Shown: positions 42,097 through 50,466 of the stretch, in pieces | How positions within the stretch are numbered: position 1 is the first letter of the stretch | Layout: the number at the start of each line of letters is the position of its first letter | NCBI RefSeq assembly: GCF_044373315.1 | Contig: NZ_JBILQK010000001.1 | Coordinates: 1 to 64,000, forward strand | Direction: 5' to 3' | Source of the DNA: JACDQM01 sp044373315 | GTDB lineage: Bacteria; Pseudomonadota; Gammaproteobacteria; Burkholderiales; Burkholderiaceae_C | Length of the DNA: 64,000 bases | Translations under genes and position numbers: made by a program | Notes under the pieces: model-generated | What the model was told of the DNA's origin: nothing | Seen by the model: the letters and a program-made list of their open reading frames with translations, nothing else | Databases searched by the model: none

Positions 42097-43278
42097 TCAC
42101 CAGGGCAGGCCGACGTAGTTCTCGGCCATCACCGTCTGCGCCGCAGGCGAGCTGATCAGGTACTCCAGCTCAGAGCGATGCAGCTTGGCATCAATCGCGG
42201 GCTCGTTCTTGAAAGTGTGCATCAGGCTGGTGAACCACCAGGAAAAGCGCTCAGCCTTCCAGATGCGCGACAGGCAACGCGCCGAGTAGTGCTCGATGCC
42301 TGCCTGACTTTGCTCGCGGTAATGCTCGCCAAGCGCCTGCCAAAGGTAGTAGACGTCCGACGCCGCCAGGTTCAGGCCCTTGGCGCCGGTGGGCGGCACG
42401 ATGTGCGCCGCGTCGCCGGCCAGGAACAGGCGGCCGAAGCGCATCGGCTCGGCCACGAAGCTGCGCAGCGGCGCAATGCTCTTCTCCAACGCCGGGCCGG
42501 TCACCAGGCCGGCGGCAGTTTCGCTGCCCAGGCGCTGCGCCAGTTCATCCCAGAAGCGTGCATCGCTCCAGTCCTCGACACGGTCGCTCAGCGGCACCTG
42601 AAGGTAGTAGCGGCTGCGCGTTTGCGAACGCATGCTGCACAACGTGAAGCCACGCTCATGCCGGCCGTAGATCAGTTCATGGGAGACCGGCGACGTGTCG
42701 CTGAGCAGGCCCAACCAGCCGAAGGGGTAGATCTTCTCGTAGGTCTGGATCACAGCCGCTGGCACGCTGGCGCGGCTTACGCCGTGATAGCCGTCGCAGC
42801 CGGCGATGAAGTCGCACCGGATCTCGATCTCCTTGCCGGCCATCTTGCAACGCGCAAAAGGCGCGTCGCTGTCAAAGCCGTGAAGCGAAACATCCTGCGC
42901 CTCATATAGCGTCGGCAGGCCGGCTGAGGCGCGGGCTTCCATAAGGTCGCGCGTCACGTCGGTCTGACCGTAGACCATGACGGACTTGCCCCCGGTCAGC
43001 GCCTGCAGATCGATGCGATGACGCTTCCCATCGAAGGCGAGCTCGAAGCCTCCGTGAAGCAGCCCTTTCGCATGCATGCGCGCACCGACGCCGGCTTCGT
43101 CCAGCAGGTCCACTGTGGTCTGCTCCAGCACACCAGCACGGATGCGCCCCAGCACGTAGCCCCCACTCTGCCGCTCGACGATGAGGTTCTCAATGCCGGC
43201 CTTGTGCAGCAACTGTCCCAGCAGCAGGCCCGACGGGCCGGCGCCGACGATCAACACCTGGGTACGCACTGTCTCCAT
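42097..43278 (-). CDS. pobA: 4-hydroxybenzoate 3-monooxygenase
   Basis: A 393-residue FAD hydroxylase converting 4-hydroxybenzoate to protocatechuate with NADPH. Seen: GAGPSGLLLGQLL at about 11-23 (FAD), ERQSGGYVLGRIRAGVLE at about 33-50, CDGYHGVSR (the DG motif, about 160) and FLAGDAAHIVPPTGAKGLNLA at about 280 (second FAD motif). The length matches the Pseudomonas enzyme. ATG at 43278 has GAGGAG 8 nt upstream. Divergent from an AraC-type regulator, as pobA usually is from pobR. No protocatechuate ring-cleavage genes are in the window. Confidence 0.96.
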   Translation of the reverse strand: METVRTQVLIVGAGPSGLLLGQLLHKAGIENLIVERQSGGYVLGRIRAGVLEQTTVDLLDEAGVGARMHAKGLLHGGFELAFDGKRHRIDLQALTGGKSVMVYGQTDVTRDLMEARASAGLPTLYEAQDVSLHGFDSDAPFARCKMAGKEIEIRCDFIAGCDGYHGVSRASVPAAVIQTYEKIYPFGWLGLLSDTSPVSHELIYGRHERGFTLCSMRSQTRSRYYLQVPLSDRVEDWSDARFWDELAQRLGSETAAGLVTGPALEKSIAPLRSFVAEPMRFGRLFLAGDAAHIVPPTGAKGLNLAASDVYYLWQALGEHYREQSQAGIEHYSARCLSRIWKAERFSWWFTSLMHTFKNEPAIDAKLHRSELEYLISSPAAQTVMAENYVGLPW

Positions 43279-43340
43279 CACCCACTCCTCTTGATGTTTG
43301 GCAATCGCGTCAGCGTAGGCGCCTCCCCCTTCCACGACAA

Positions 43341-43378
43341 TGCACATTGCCAACCCAAAATTGCACATTTCGAACCCA
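43341..43378. promoter_or_regulatory. Direct-repeat operator for PobR between pobA and pobR
   Basis: TGCACATTGCCAACCCA (43341-43357) and TGCACATTTCGAACCCA (43362-43378) match at 15 of 17 positions and start 21 bp apart, i.e. two helical turns, as for AraC/XylS-family half-sites. The second copy reaches the first base of the pobR start codon, suggesting that binding represses pobR while activating pobA, whose start lies 63 bp on the other side. Confidence 0.7.
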
Positions 43379-44283
43379 TGCGACGCACTGCACCTTTCCG
43401 CAGCCCTCCCGTCTATGAGCTTTACGGTGAGCAGGAAATGGACGCAACGCTAGATGGCCTGCACTGCGAGTCGATCGCCGACAGAAGCCGATTGCACAAT
43501 TGGGAAATTCAGCCTCACCGGCATGCGACCTTGCTGCAACTGCTGCTGATCGACCGCGGCACGGCCGGCGTGAGGCTGGATTCAAATGAGCTGAACCTGC
43601 GCTCACCCGCCCTGGTGCTGGTGCCACCCCTGGTGGTCCACGGCTTCCGCTTCGCACCCGGCACAGCAGGTCTGGTACTGACGCTGGACCAGCCCCGCCT
43701 TGCGAGACTGCTGAGAGGCGCCCCGGGGCTGGCCGAACGACTGACTCTGCCCCTTGCCACTTCGCTCAAACGAGGTGCCGCCGATACCGCGTCGCTGCAG
43801 GAAGCCACCCGAGCACTGGCGCTGGAGTACGCAGCCACCGGCCCGTGGCGAGGCCTTGCGCTGGACAGTGCCATATCAAGGATGGTGCTGGCCGTGGCTC
43901 GGCTGCAGCACACCGGAGCATCTCCTGAGCGCTCGGGCGACAGCCGAAGCATGCAGCATCTGGCTCGCTACCGCGCACAGATTGAACGCCGGTATCGGGA
44001 GCAGCCGACCGTGGTCGCGCTGGCCCAGCCACTAGGCATCACGCCCACCCAGCTCAACCGCCTGTGCCAGCGTGAACTGGGCTGCTCGGCCTTGGGCCTG
44101 CTGCATCAACGACTCTTGCTGGAGGCCAAGCGGGAGCTCAGCTACACCGCGCTGCCGATCCGCCAGATCGCCGACGGCCTGGGCTTTTCTGCCCCTGCCT
44201 ACTTCACGCGCTTCTTCCAGCGCCTGGCTGGCGCTTCACCCAGCCATTGGCGAGCGCAGTCGGGCCGCGCCCCTCAGGCCTGA
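43378..44283 (+). CDS. pobR: AraC-family regulator of 4-hydroxybenzoate hydroxylase (PobR-like)
   Basis: A 301-residue AraC/XylS regulator. N-terminal cupin-like effector domain with HNWEIQPHRHATLLQLLLI at about 39-57, and a C-terminal double helix-turn-helix: VVALAQPLGITPTQLNRLC, then RQIADGLGFSAPAYFTRFFQR and GASPSHWR. Divergent to pobA with 99 bp between starts. ATG at 43378 is chosen because the conserved domain begins shortly after; no strong Shine-Dalgarno is seen, and the operator overlaps the start codon. Confidence 0.9.
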   Translation: MRRTAPFRSPPVYELYGEQEMDATLDGLHCESIADRSRLHNWEIQPHRHATLLQLLLIDRGTAGVRLDSNELNLRSPALVLVPPLVVHGFRFAPGTAGLVLTLDQPRLARLLRGAPGLAERLTLPLATSLKRGAADTASLQEATRALALEYAATGPWRGLALDSAISRMVLAVARLQHTGASPERSGDSRSMQHLARYRAQIERRYREQPTVVALAQPLGITPTQLNRLCQRELGCSALGLLHQRLLLEAKRELSYTALPIRQIADGLGFSAPAYFTRFFQRLAGASPSHWRAQSGRAPQA

Positions 44284-44335
44284 CATCCTGCGCCAAGACC
44301 GCCGAAGACCTCTGGCGTTCTGCTAGCCTGATCGC

Positions 44336-44710
44336 ATGCTACCCCGCACCGTCACCGAACGTCATGGCGCCTGGCGTCTCATCCTGCTCGCACTGTTGCT
44401 GCTCATCAGCTACCTGGCGCTGAGCCCCGCCCCCCCGCGCGGTGTGGATACTGGCTGGGACAAGCTCAATCACCTGCTGGCCTTCGCCGCTCTTGCCTTG
44501 GCGGCCTGCTTCAGCACCCGCGCCTCGGTCATTCGGATCGGCGCTTCGGCGCTCGGTCTGCTGGCCTATGGCGGCTTGATCGAGCTGCTACAAAGCCAGT
44601 TGCCGCCGCGCCAGGGCGAATGGGCCGACCTGCTGGCCGACGCCCTGGGCATCGCCCTGGGGCTGGCGGCCGCGGCCTTGTTGCGTCGCCTGTCCAGGCC
44701 TGCTGCCTGA
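44336..44710 (+). CDS. VanZ family membrane protein
   Basis: A 124-residue protein with four hydrophobic segments. GWDKLNHLLAFAALALAACF at about 38-57 is the VanZ/YjdF-type signature (D-K..H...F..L), and LIELLQSQLPPRQGEWADLLADALGIALG (shortened: ELLQ...R.....D...N/D..G) is the second. The family is named for a teicoplanin-resistance protein but its general function is unknown. It starts 52 bp after pobR; an own ribosome binding site is not obvious. Confidence 0.82.
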   Translation: MLPRTVTERHGAWRLILLALLLLISYLALSPAPPRGVDTGWDKLNHLLAFAALALAACFSTRASVIRIGASALGLLAYGGLIELLQSQLPPRQGEWADLLADALGIALGLAAAALLRRLSRPAA

Positions 44711-44791
44711 CGTGCCGTGACCTTTGGCGACTCGACCCAAGCGCAGACATAATCGCCACCCGTTGTTTCTGCCCCAACAGGGAGGCCTCGC

Positions 44792-45073
44792 ATGAAAGCC
44801 GTTTGGATGGACACCATCATCGCCGAGAGCGAGGACACCGTCGTGGTGGACGGCGATCACTACTTTCCGCAGAGCTCGCTCAAGCGTGAATACACCAGCT
44901 TCAGCAACCACCGCCGCATGTGCTCTGAAAAAGGTCAGGCCCACTACCTATCCTTGATGGTCAGGGGCGAGTTCAAACCGGACGCCGTCTGGTTCTATCC
45001 CGAGCCGCGTCCAGGCTCAGAGGCGCTTGCGGAGCGCGTCGCCTTTGCACGAGGAGTTCAAATTGTCGAATAG
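44792..45073 (+). CDS. DUF427 domain-containing protein
   Basis: A 93-residue small beta-rich protein of the DUF427 family: MKAVWMDTIIAES, then VVVDGDHYFPQSSL and the VWFYPEPRPGSEALAERVAF ending. Cytosolic, function unknown. GGAGG 7 nt before the ATG gives a strong start. Its last 11 nt overlap the start of the next gene, whose Shine-Dalgarno lies inside this coding region, so the two are probably translationally coupled. Confidence 0.88.
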   Translation: MKAVWMDTIIAESEDTVVVDGDHYFPQSSLKREYTSFSNHRRMCSEKGQAHYLSLMVRGEFKPDAVWFYPEPRPGSEALAERVAFARGVQIVE

Positions 45074-45947
45074 CTCTCTGAAACTGCTTGCGTTGGGTGT
45101 CGCGCTGCTACTTCCCACCGCGCTGTGGGCGGCGGAGGCCGCCAAGAAACCTATCGCCCTGGTCAGCGCCGTGGGCGACCAGCTGACCCTGGTGCGCCAG
45201 AAGGAAGGCATCGGCAGCAATATCGAGCCCTTCACCCGGCGCGAGCTGCAACTCAACGGCCAGAGCCTGAACTTCGCCATGCTGCGCGGCCTGGACAAGG
45301 CCCTGGAACTCGAAGAGCCTCAGACGCCGCGGGTGCTGCTGCGCTGGGAGGCGCCTGAAGAGACCCGCAAGGCGCTGGCCGAGAGCCAAGGCCGCGAACG
45401 CGACGATGCCGTGCTGCAGGCGCTGATCAGCCATCTGCGCAGCCTGCCCGAGCGCGGCCAATGGAGCCGCATCGAAGCGCTGCTGCCCAAGTTCTTCCGT
45501 CACCAGGCCCGCGGCATGGGCACCAAGCTGGCTGGCATCGGCATCTACACCCAGCCGCTGGAAAGTGGCCAGATCGACCTCAGTGGTGATGGCGTGGCCA
45601 CGGCGATCGAAGGGCCTGCCGACGGCCACAACCGCACCATCAACCCGACCACTGGCGAGTACGGCCGTGCCAGCACCTATGTCGCGCCCTATGTGTATTT
45701 CGAGCGTGTCACGCTGGATGCGCAGACCCTGGCCGTGATCGGCCGCAAGAGCCAGTTCGACAACGTCAAGTACCACGACCCGATGGCGACAGCCAACGAT
45801 GTCTTCAAGCACCTGCCGCTGAACGACTTGCTGGGGCGCCTGATGGATCTGGCAGAGCGCTCAGCCTATCAATCGGTGCGCGGCAAGGAAGGCAGCGTCG
45901 AGGTCAGCACGCCGCGCGAATTGCCAGCGAGCGCGCCAAAGCGCTGA
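45063..45947 (+). CDS. Hypothetical exported protein
   Basis: A 294-residue protein with an N-terminal signal peptide (LKLLALGVALLLPTALWAAEA, cleavage near residue 24). I do not recognise a family. Conserved-looking stretches include ALVSAVGDQLTLVRQKEGIGSN, KLAGIGIYTQPLESGQ and YVAPYVYFERVTLDAQTL. No lipobox, no Cys pair. The start is TTG at 45063 because GAGGAG lies 7 nt upstream and the signal peptide begins there; the ATG-less upstream extension would overlap DUF427 further. Presumably periplasmic and co-expressed with the DUF427 protein. Confidence 0.8.
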   Translation: MSNSSLKLLALGVALLLPTALWAAEAAKKPIALVSAVGDQLTLVRQKEGIGSNIEPFTRRELQLNGQSLNFAMLRGLDKALELEEPQTPRVLLRWEAPEETRKALAESQGRERDDAVLQALISHLRSLPERGQWSRIEALLPKFFRHQARGMGTKLAGIGIYTQPLESGQIDLSGDGVATAIEGPADGHNRTINPTTGEYGRASTYVAPYVYFERVTLDAQTLAVIGRKSQFDNVKYHDPMATANDVFKHLPLNDLLGRLMDLAERSAYQSVRGKEGSVEVSTPRELPASAPKR

Positions 45948-45962
45948 GGCCCGCCGGCTCGC

Positions 45963-46928
45963 TCAGTCAGCGCTCACCAGGGAGGCCAGGCGCACCACGG
46001 TCACACCTGCGCGCGCCTGGCGCGTGGACGGCATCACCAGCACGCAATCGTCGAAAGGCGTGAGCACGGGCTCGCCATCGTTGTCACCGATCACGGTGCC
46101 GGCCTTGGCGATGCGCTCGAGCCCGGTGTAGGGGGCAACGAAGCTGAAGTGTTCACTGCGCGCAACCACGGCAGCGCGCACCTGCAGCGCCAGCGCCGGC
46201 ATCGCCGCATCGTGCTGAAGCCAGCCTGGCAATGTCGCCTCCAACTCCACACGGTCCAGCAAATCAGCGGCCAGCAACAGACGGGCGCAGTAGTCCTGCG
46301 CGACCTCGCGGCTGGAGCGATCGAGGTGGTAGCCGCATTCCAGCAGCAGCGAGCGCGTCGGGCCGGCCGATTCATCGCTGCCAGAGAAGCGCCCGTAGTC
46401 ACGCATGCGCACGCCGTCGGAGTGCCCGGCGTCGATCACGATCGCGGCACGACCGGCCAAACTGCGCGCCAGCGCCAGATTGCGCGGCTGCAAGCCAGTG
46501 AGCAGCAGCGGCGCCGAAGGCTCGTGCATCGAGTGCAGATCGAGCAGCCAATCCGCCTGCTCGACGAAAGGTCGCAGCTCGGCCGCGCGGCGGCGTTCCT
46601 GACTGCTGGGAGTCGCCAGCCGCTCGTCCGTCCACTGGCGATTCATGTCTTCGTCCACGAAGCGGGCCGCGTCGTGATTCGACGCGTCGAAGCGATCAAA
46701 GGCCTGCAGATTGCAGAACGCCAAGGTCAGGCGGCCGCGCTGCGGGCGCAGCCCCTGGCGCAACATCCCCAGCAAGGCCCAGGCGCCACAGAGCTCATTG
46801 CCATGCACCAGCGCCGCAATCATCAGGTGGCGACCAGCACGGCCGCTGTCGAACTGCCACACCCCTTCGGTACCGGTATTGCCGGTGCGCCAACTGCCCA
46901 GCTCAGGCTTCTCCAGAGTCTGCTGCAT
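45963..46928 (-). CDS. Succinylglutamate desuccinylase/aspartoacylase family protein
   Basis: A 321-residue zinc hydrolase of the M14-like AstE/AspA family. Zinc ligands visible: His and Glu in ALVHGNELCGAW at about 40-51, and His in DWLLDLHSMHEP at about 130. EDMNRQW provides the substrate-binding Asn-Arg. The ATG at 46928 has GGAG 8 nt upstream; a GTG at 46937 overlapping the preceding stop codon is the alternative. It forms the end of the minus-strand series after the Bug-type binding protein, suggesting an N-acyl or amide substrate taken up with it. Confidence 0.85.
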   Translation of the reverse strand: MQQTLEKPELGSWRTGNTGTEGVWQFDSGRAGRHLMIAALVHGNELCGAWALLGMLRQGLRPQRGRLTLAFCNLQAFDRFDASNHDAARFVDEDMNRQWTDERLATPSSQERRRAAELRPFVEQADWLLDLHSMHEPSAPLLLTGLQPRNLALARSLAGRAAIVIDAGHSDGVRMRDYGRFSGSDESAGPTRSLLLECGYHLDRSSREVAQDYCARLLLAADLLDRVELEATLPGWLQHDAAMPALALQVRAAVVARSEHFSFVAPYTGLERIAKAGTVIGDNDGEPVLTPFDDCVLVMPSTRQARAGVTVVRLASLVSAD

Positions 46929-46933
46929 AGCGC

Positions 46934-47926
46934 TCACTCCGCTTCGATCTTGGCAAACTCGACAATCTTGGCGAAGCGTTCGACCTCGCTGCGCACGAAC
47001 CTGCGGCCATCCAGATCCGGCGTCAACGTCAGGCCTGCAGCTTGCAGCTTGGCGATCACGTCAGGCTGTCGCAGCACCTCACGCAGCTCTTTTTGCAGCT
47101 GACCCAGGGCGGGCGCTGGCGTCTTGGCCGGCGCAAACAGACCAAACCAGACGCCCAGATCGACACCGCCAAATGTCTTGTCTTCGGCCAAAGCCGGAAT
47201 CTGCGGCGCCGCAGCGGAGCGCTTGGCGCTGGTAACGCCGATGGCCTTCATCCGGCCTTCCTGGATATGCGGCAAGGCACTGGACAGTACGAACACCGCA
47301 AAGTCCACCTGGCCACCCAGAAGATCCGTCACCATCGGCGCCGCACCGCGGTAAGGGATGTGCAGCATGAAGAGCCGGCCTTCGCTCTTGATCAGCTCAC
47401 CCGCTAGGTGCAGCGGCGTTCCGATGCCCGAACTGGCATAGGCCAGCTTGCCGGGCCGCGCAGCCACATGGCTGCGAAAGCTGGCGATGTCGCTCACCGG
47501 CACCCGCGGCGTGGTCACCAGCACCAGGGGCTGGCTCCCGATCATCCCGACCGGCGCCAGATCGGTCAGCGCGTTGTAGCGCGAGCGCTTGGAGATCAGT
47601 GCATTGATGCCCACCTCGCTGGGCGACCCCATCAGCAATGTATAGCCGTCCGGCTGCGCCGCCACGACGCGGTAGGCGCCCAATGTGCCGCCCGCGCCGG
47701 CCACGTTCTCGACCAGCACCTGCTGACCCAGGCGCTTGGAGAGCTCCGGCGCGACGGTACGCGCCACCAGGTCCACGCTGCCGCCGGCGGCATAGCCGAC
47801 CACCAGCGTGATCGGGCGTTTCGGAAAGGCTTCAGCGCCGGTCTGTGCCTGCGCAGGCCCCGCGCCCAGAGTCAAGCCAAGCATGGCGGCCAAAAGGGCG
47901 CGGCGAAGTGAAAGCGGTGCAGACAT
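46934..47926 (-). CDS. Tripartite tricarboxylate transporter substrate-binding protein (Bug/TctC family)
   Basis: A 330-residue periplasmic solute-binding protein with a signal peptide (RRALLAAMLGLTLGAGPAQAQ, cleavage near residue 22). Family hallmarks: RPITLVVGYAAGGSVDLVAR at about 31-50, VENVAGAGGTLGAYRVV, and the PYRGAAPMVTDLLGGQVDF loop in the second lobe. Bug proteins bind carboxylates or aromatics; most are orphans without linked permeases, as here. A LysR-type site lies in its promoter, and the LysR gene is immediately upstream. Confidence 0.92.
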   Translation of the reverse strand: MSAPLSLRRALLAAMLGLTLGAGPAQAQTGAEAFPKRPITLVVGYAAGGSVDLVARTVAPELSKRLGQQVLVENVAGAGGTLGAYRVVAAQPDGYTLLMGSPSEVGINALISKRSRYNALTDLAPVGMIGSQPLVLVTTPRVPVSDIASFRSHVAARPGKLAYASSGIGTPLHLAGELIKSEGRLFMLHIPYRGAAPMVTDLLGGQVDFAVFVLSSALPHIQEGRMKAIGVTSAKRSAAAPQIPALAEDKTFGGVDLGVWFGLFAPAKTPAPALGQLQKELREVLRQPDVIAKLQAAGLTLTPDLDGRRFVRSEVERFAKIVEFAKIEAE

Positions 47927-48011
47927 GGTGAGCGGTCTCGCGGGGTTGCTGGAAATTGGCGCCATCTTCCCGGCCGGCACTGCGCCGGCACTTGCCGATC
48001 CAGCAACAGAG

Positions 48012-48028
48012 ATTGCCTTGTCGGCAAT
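48012..48028. promoter_or_regulatory. LysR-type T-N11-A dyad in front of the Bug gene
   Basis: ATTGCC-TTGTC-GGCAAT is a perfect dyad with the T-N11-A spacing typical of LysR-family sites. It lies 85 bp upstream of the Bug gene start and 10 bp past the LysR stop codon. A second pair, TTGCCGA (47992-47998) and TCGGCAA (48021-48027), overlaps it. Confidence 0.5.
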
Positions 48029-48037
48029 GCTCCTCGC

Positions 48038-48901
48038 TCAGCGGCTGTGCGCCACCAAGGCGTCCCAGACCTGGGCCACCGCGACAGACGGCGGGCGCTT
48101 GCGGCGGAACAGCCGCGTCTCGAAGGGGATCTGCCAGGCCGGCTCGCCCCAGAGGGTCAGCAGACCGGTGCGAATGTCCGCGGCCACCATGGACAGCGGC
48201 AACCAAGCCAGACCCATGCCGCGCTGGGCGTACTCGCGCAAGGAATCCACCGAGTCGCAGCGCATGGCCAACTCCAGCGTCGGCACACCGGGCAAGTGGG
48301 CCAGGTGGTCATCGACAAGCCGACCCAGAGCCTGGCTCGGGTCATAGGCCAGCAGGCGCGGCAGGCCCTTGCCTTGGCCACGCATCACCGGCACCAGCCG
48401 ATCATCCGCACCGCGCGCCTGGATGAAGCGCCGGCCGTCCAGGCGCAAAGCCAGTGCCGGGTGGTGATAGCTCAGCAGGATGTCGACCGCATCGCGCTCC
48501 AGCAACTCGCTGGCTTCGGCCATCAAGCGCGTCATCACCTGCACCTGGGGTGCATCACGGCGGCGCATCAGCGGCGCCAGCGCATCCGCGACGACACCGC
48601 GCGCCAAAGCACGGCCGGTGGCCAGACGCACCAAGGAATCATGCGCGCCCTGGGCGAGCTCCTGCCGCAGAAGCTCAAGTTCACGCGTTGTCGCGACCGC
48701 CTGCTCGCACAGGCGAAGCCCGGCCAACGTAAGGCGCACCGGCTGGCTGTCGCGTTCAAACAGCCGCGTGCCGGCCCAGGCCTCCAGTGCCTTGAGCCGC
48801 CGGCCGAACGCCGGCGCGGTGACATGGCGCCGGTCTGCGGCCGCCTTGAAGCTGCCCAGCTCCGCCACGGCCTGCAGATCGGCCAGCCACTTCAGCAGCA
48901 C
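48038..48901 (-). CDS. LysR-family transcriptional regulator
   Basis: A 287-residue regulator with an N-terminal winged helix-turn-helix (LADLQAVAELGSFKAAADRRHVTAPAFGRRLKALE, abbreviated: residues 6-40) and a C-terminal periplasmic-binding-like effector domain. Position between fahA (7 bp upstream) and the Bug gene suggests it senses the cluster's aromatic substrate or intermediate. Unlike typical LysR genes it is co-directional with its presumed target. Confidence 0.9.
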   Translation of the reverse strand: MLLKWLADLQAVAELGSFKAAADRRHVTAPAFGRRLKALEAWAGTRLFERDSQPVRLTLAGLRLCEQAVATTRELELLRQELAQGAHDSLVRLATGRALARGVVADALAPLMRRRDAPQVQVMTRLMAEASELLERDAVDILLSYHHPALALRLDGRRFIQARGADDRLVPVMRGQGKGLPRLLAYDPSQALGRLVDDHLAHLPGVPTLELAMRCDSVDSLREYAQRGMGLAWLPLSMVAADIRTGLLTLWGEPAWQIPFETRLFRRKRPPSVAVAQVWDALVAHSR

Positions 48902-48907
48902 GGCAGC

Positions 48908-50230
48908 TCAGGGCGCAGCGACGACAGTGGCCGCGCAATCGCCGAAGCCGATGCGCCGGGCTCCCTTGGCGTGCGCAAAACCGCGCAGGATCACACTGTC
49001 GCCATCCTGCAAAAAGGTGCGCGCCTCGCCATTGGGCAACGTGATCGCCTGCTTGCCACCCTGGCTCAACTCCAGCAGCGAACCGCCCTCACCCGCCTCA
49101 GGGCCGCTCTGGGTGCCAGTGCCCAGCAGATCGCCAGGCTGCAGATTGCAGCCATTGCTGGCGTGGTGGGTGAGCATCTGCGCCAGCGTCCAATAGGCGT
49201 ATTTGAAATTGGAGCGCATCAGGCGCACCGCCGGCTGGCCGGCGGTGCGCATCTGCGCGGTCTGCAGCCAGACTTCCAGCTCGATGCCGTAGTTGCCGCC
49301 GGCGCGATTGGCCGGCGAGTCGAGATAGGGCAGCGGCTGCGGATCGCCCTCGGGCCGCGTGAACGGCAGGCGGAAGGGCTCCAGCGCCTCCATCGTGACG
49401 ATCCAGGGCGAGATCGTCGACGCGAAGTTCTTGGCCAGGAAAGGCCCAAGCGGCTGGTATTCCCAGGCCTGCAGATCGCGCGCCGACCAGTCGTTGAGCA
49501 GGCTGAGGCCGAACATGTGCTGCTCGGCCTCGGCCATGGGAATCGGCTCACCCAGCGCATTGCCGCCGGCAACGAAGAGGCCCAGCTCCAGCTCGTAGTC
49601 CAGGCGCTTGCAGGGGCCGAACACCGGCGCCTCGGCATCTGGCGCCTTCAACTGACCCAGGGGCCGGCGCACAGTGCCACCGGAAACGCCGATCGAGGAG
49701 CTGCGGCCGTGATAGCCGATCGGCACCCATTTGTAATTGGGCAGCAGCGGGTTGTCGGGGCGGAACAGCTTGCCCACCGTGGTGGCGTGGTGGATGCCTG
49801 TGTAGAAGTCGGTGTAGTCGGCAATGCGGCAAGGCACGGCCATCTCGGCCTCATTCTGAGGCAGCAAGCAGCCGCTCAGTTTGGCGTCCAGGCCCGAGTC
49901 GGCATGTAGCGCGTCGAACAGCGCCAGGCGCAGTGCGCGGCGCTTTTCTTGCGGCAGGGCCATGAAGCGATTCAGGTCGCCTTCGGCCAGCGGCTGCAGC
50001 AGCACCAGCGTGTCGCTGCTCCAGCAGCTGGCTTGCGCCGCGCGCTTCAGGTCCAGGATCTGGTCGCCGATGGCGACGCCGACACGCCAGTCCTGCTGGC
50101 TGCCGGCACGGCGAAACAGGCCGTAGGGCAGGTTCTGCAGTGGAAAGTCGGCGTCGGCTGCGTTGGCGCTGGGCACCCAGCTTTGCGCTTCGGGATCGTG
50201 GGTGTGGTCGGTCAAAGTCATCGTCGTCAT
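48908..50230 (-). CDS. fahA: Fumarylacetoacetase
   Basis: A 440-residue hydrolase cleaving 4-fumarylacetoacetate to fumarate and acetoacetate, last step of homogentisate degradation. Seen: an N-terminal SH3-like domain, then YTDFYTGIHHATTVGKLFR with the catalytic His at about 140, GYHGRSSSIGVSG, the metal-binding ELELGLFVAGGN and NDWSARDLQAWEYQPLGPF. The full eukaryote-like FAH architecture distinguishes it from short fumarylpyruvate hydrolases. It overlaps no neighbour but is only 6 bp from the DUF2783 gene. No homogentisate dioxygenase (cupin-type HmgA) gene accompanies it here. Confidence 0.95.
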   Translation of the reverse strand: MTTMTLTDHTHDPEAQSWVPSANAADADFPLQNLPYGLFRRAGSQQDWRVGVAIGDQILDLKRAAQASCWSSDTLVLLQPLAEGDLNRFMALPQEKRRALRLALFDALHADSGLDAKLSGCLLPQNEAEMAVPCRIADYTDFYTGIHHATTVGKLFRPDNPLLPNYKWVPIGYHGRSSSIGVSGGTVRRPLGQLKAPDAEAPVFGPCKRLDYELELGLFVAGGNALGEPIPMAEAEQHMFGLSLLNDWSARDLQAWEYQPLGPFLAKNFASTISPWIVTMEALEPFRLPFTRPEGDPQPLPYLDSPANRAGGNYGIELEVWLQTAQMRTAGQPAVRLMRSNFKYAYWTLAQMLTHHASNGCNLQPGDLLGTGTQSGPEAGEGGSLLELSQGGKQAITLPNGEARTFLQDGDSVILRGFAHAKGARRIGFGDCAATVVAAP

Positions 50231-50236
50231 CTCGTT

Positions 50237-50452
50237 TCAGGCGGCCGCAGTCCGGGCCAGCGTGTTCTCGCGCGCCAGGTTCAGTGCCGCAACAAGCACC
50301 TCCTGAACGCCGATATGGTTGGAAAGGATCAGCGCCAGCTTGGCCAGCAGCATGTCTGCCTGCTCCTCGCTGAGGCCGCGCTGGGCGTCAATCAGGGCTT
50401 CGTAGAAGCCATCGGTGTCTTCCAGATTGGGCAAGCGTTGCAGATCAGCCAT
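50237..50452 (-). CDS. DUF2783 domain-containing small protein
   Basis: A 71-residue helical protein (NLEDTDGFYEALIDAQRGLS, then EEQADMLLAKLALILSNHIG and VLVAALNLAREN). DUF2783 proteins are found next to flavin hydroxylases of aromatic pathways; their role is unknown. It sits between the hydroxylase (14 bp) and fahA (6 bp), so it is part of the same transcript. Confidence 0.85.
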   Translation of the reverse strand: MADLQRLPNLEDTDGFYEALIDAQRGLSEEQADMLLAKLALILSNHIGVQEVLVAALNLARENTLARTAAA

Positions 50453-50466
50453 CGCGGCCTCCTCGC

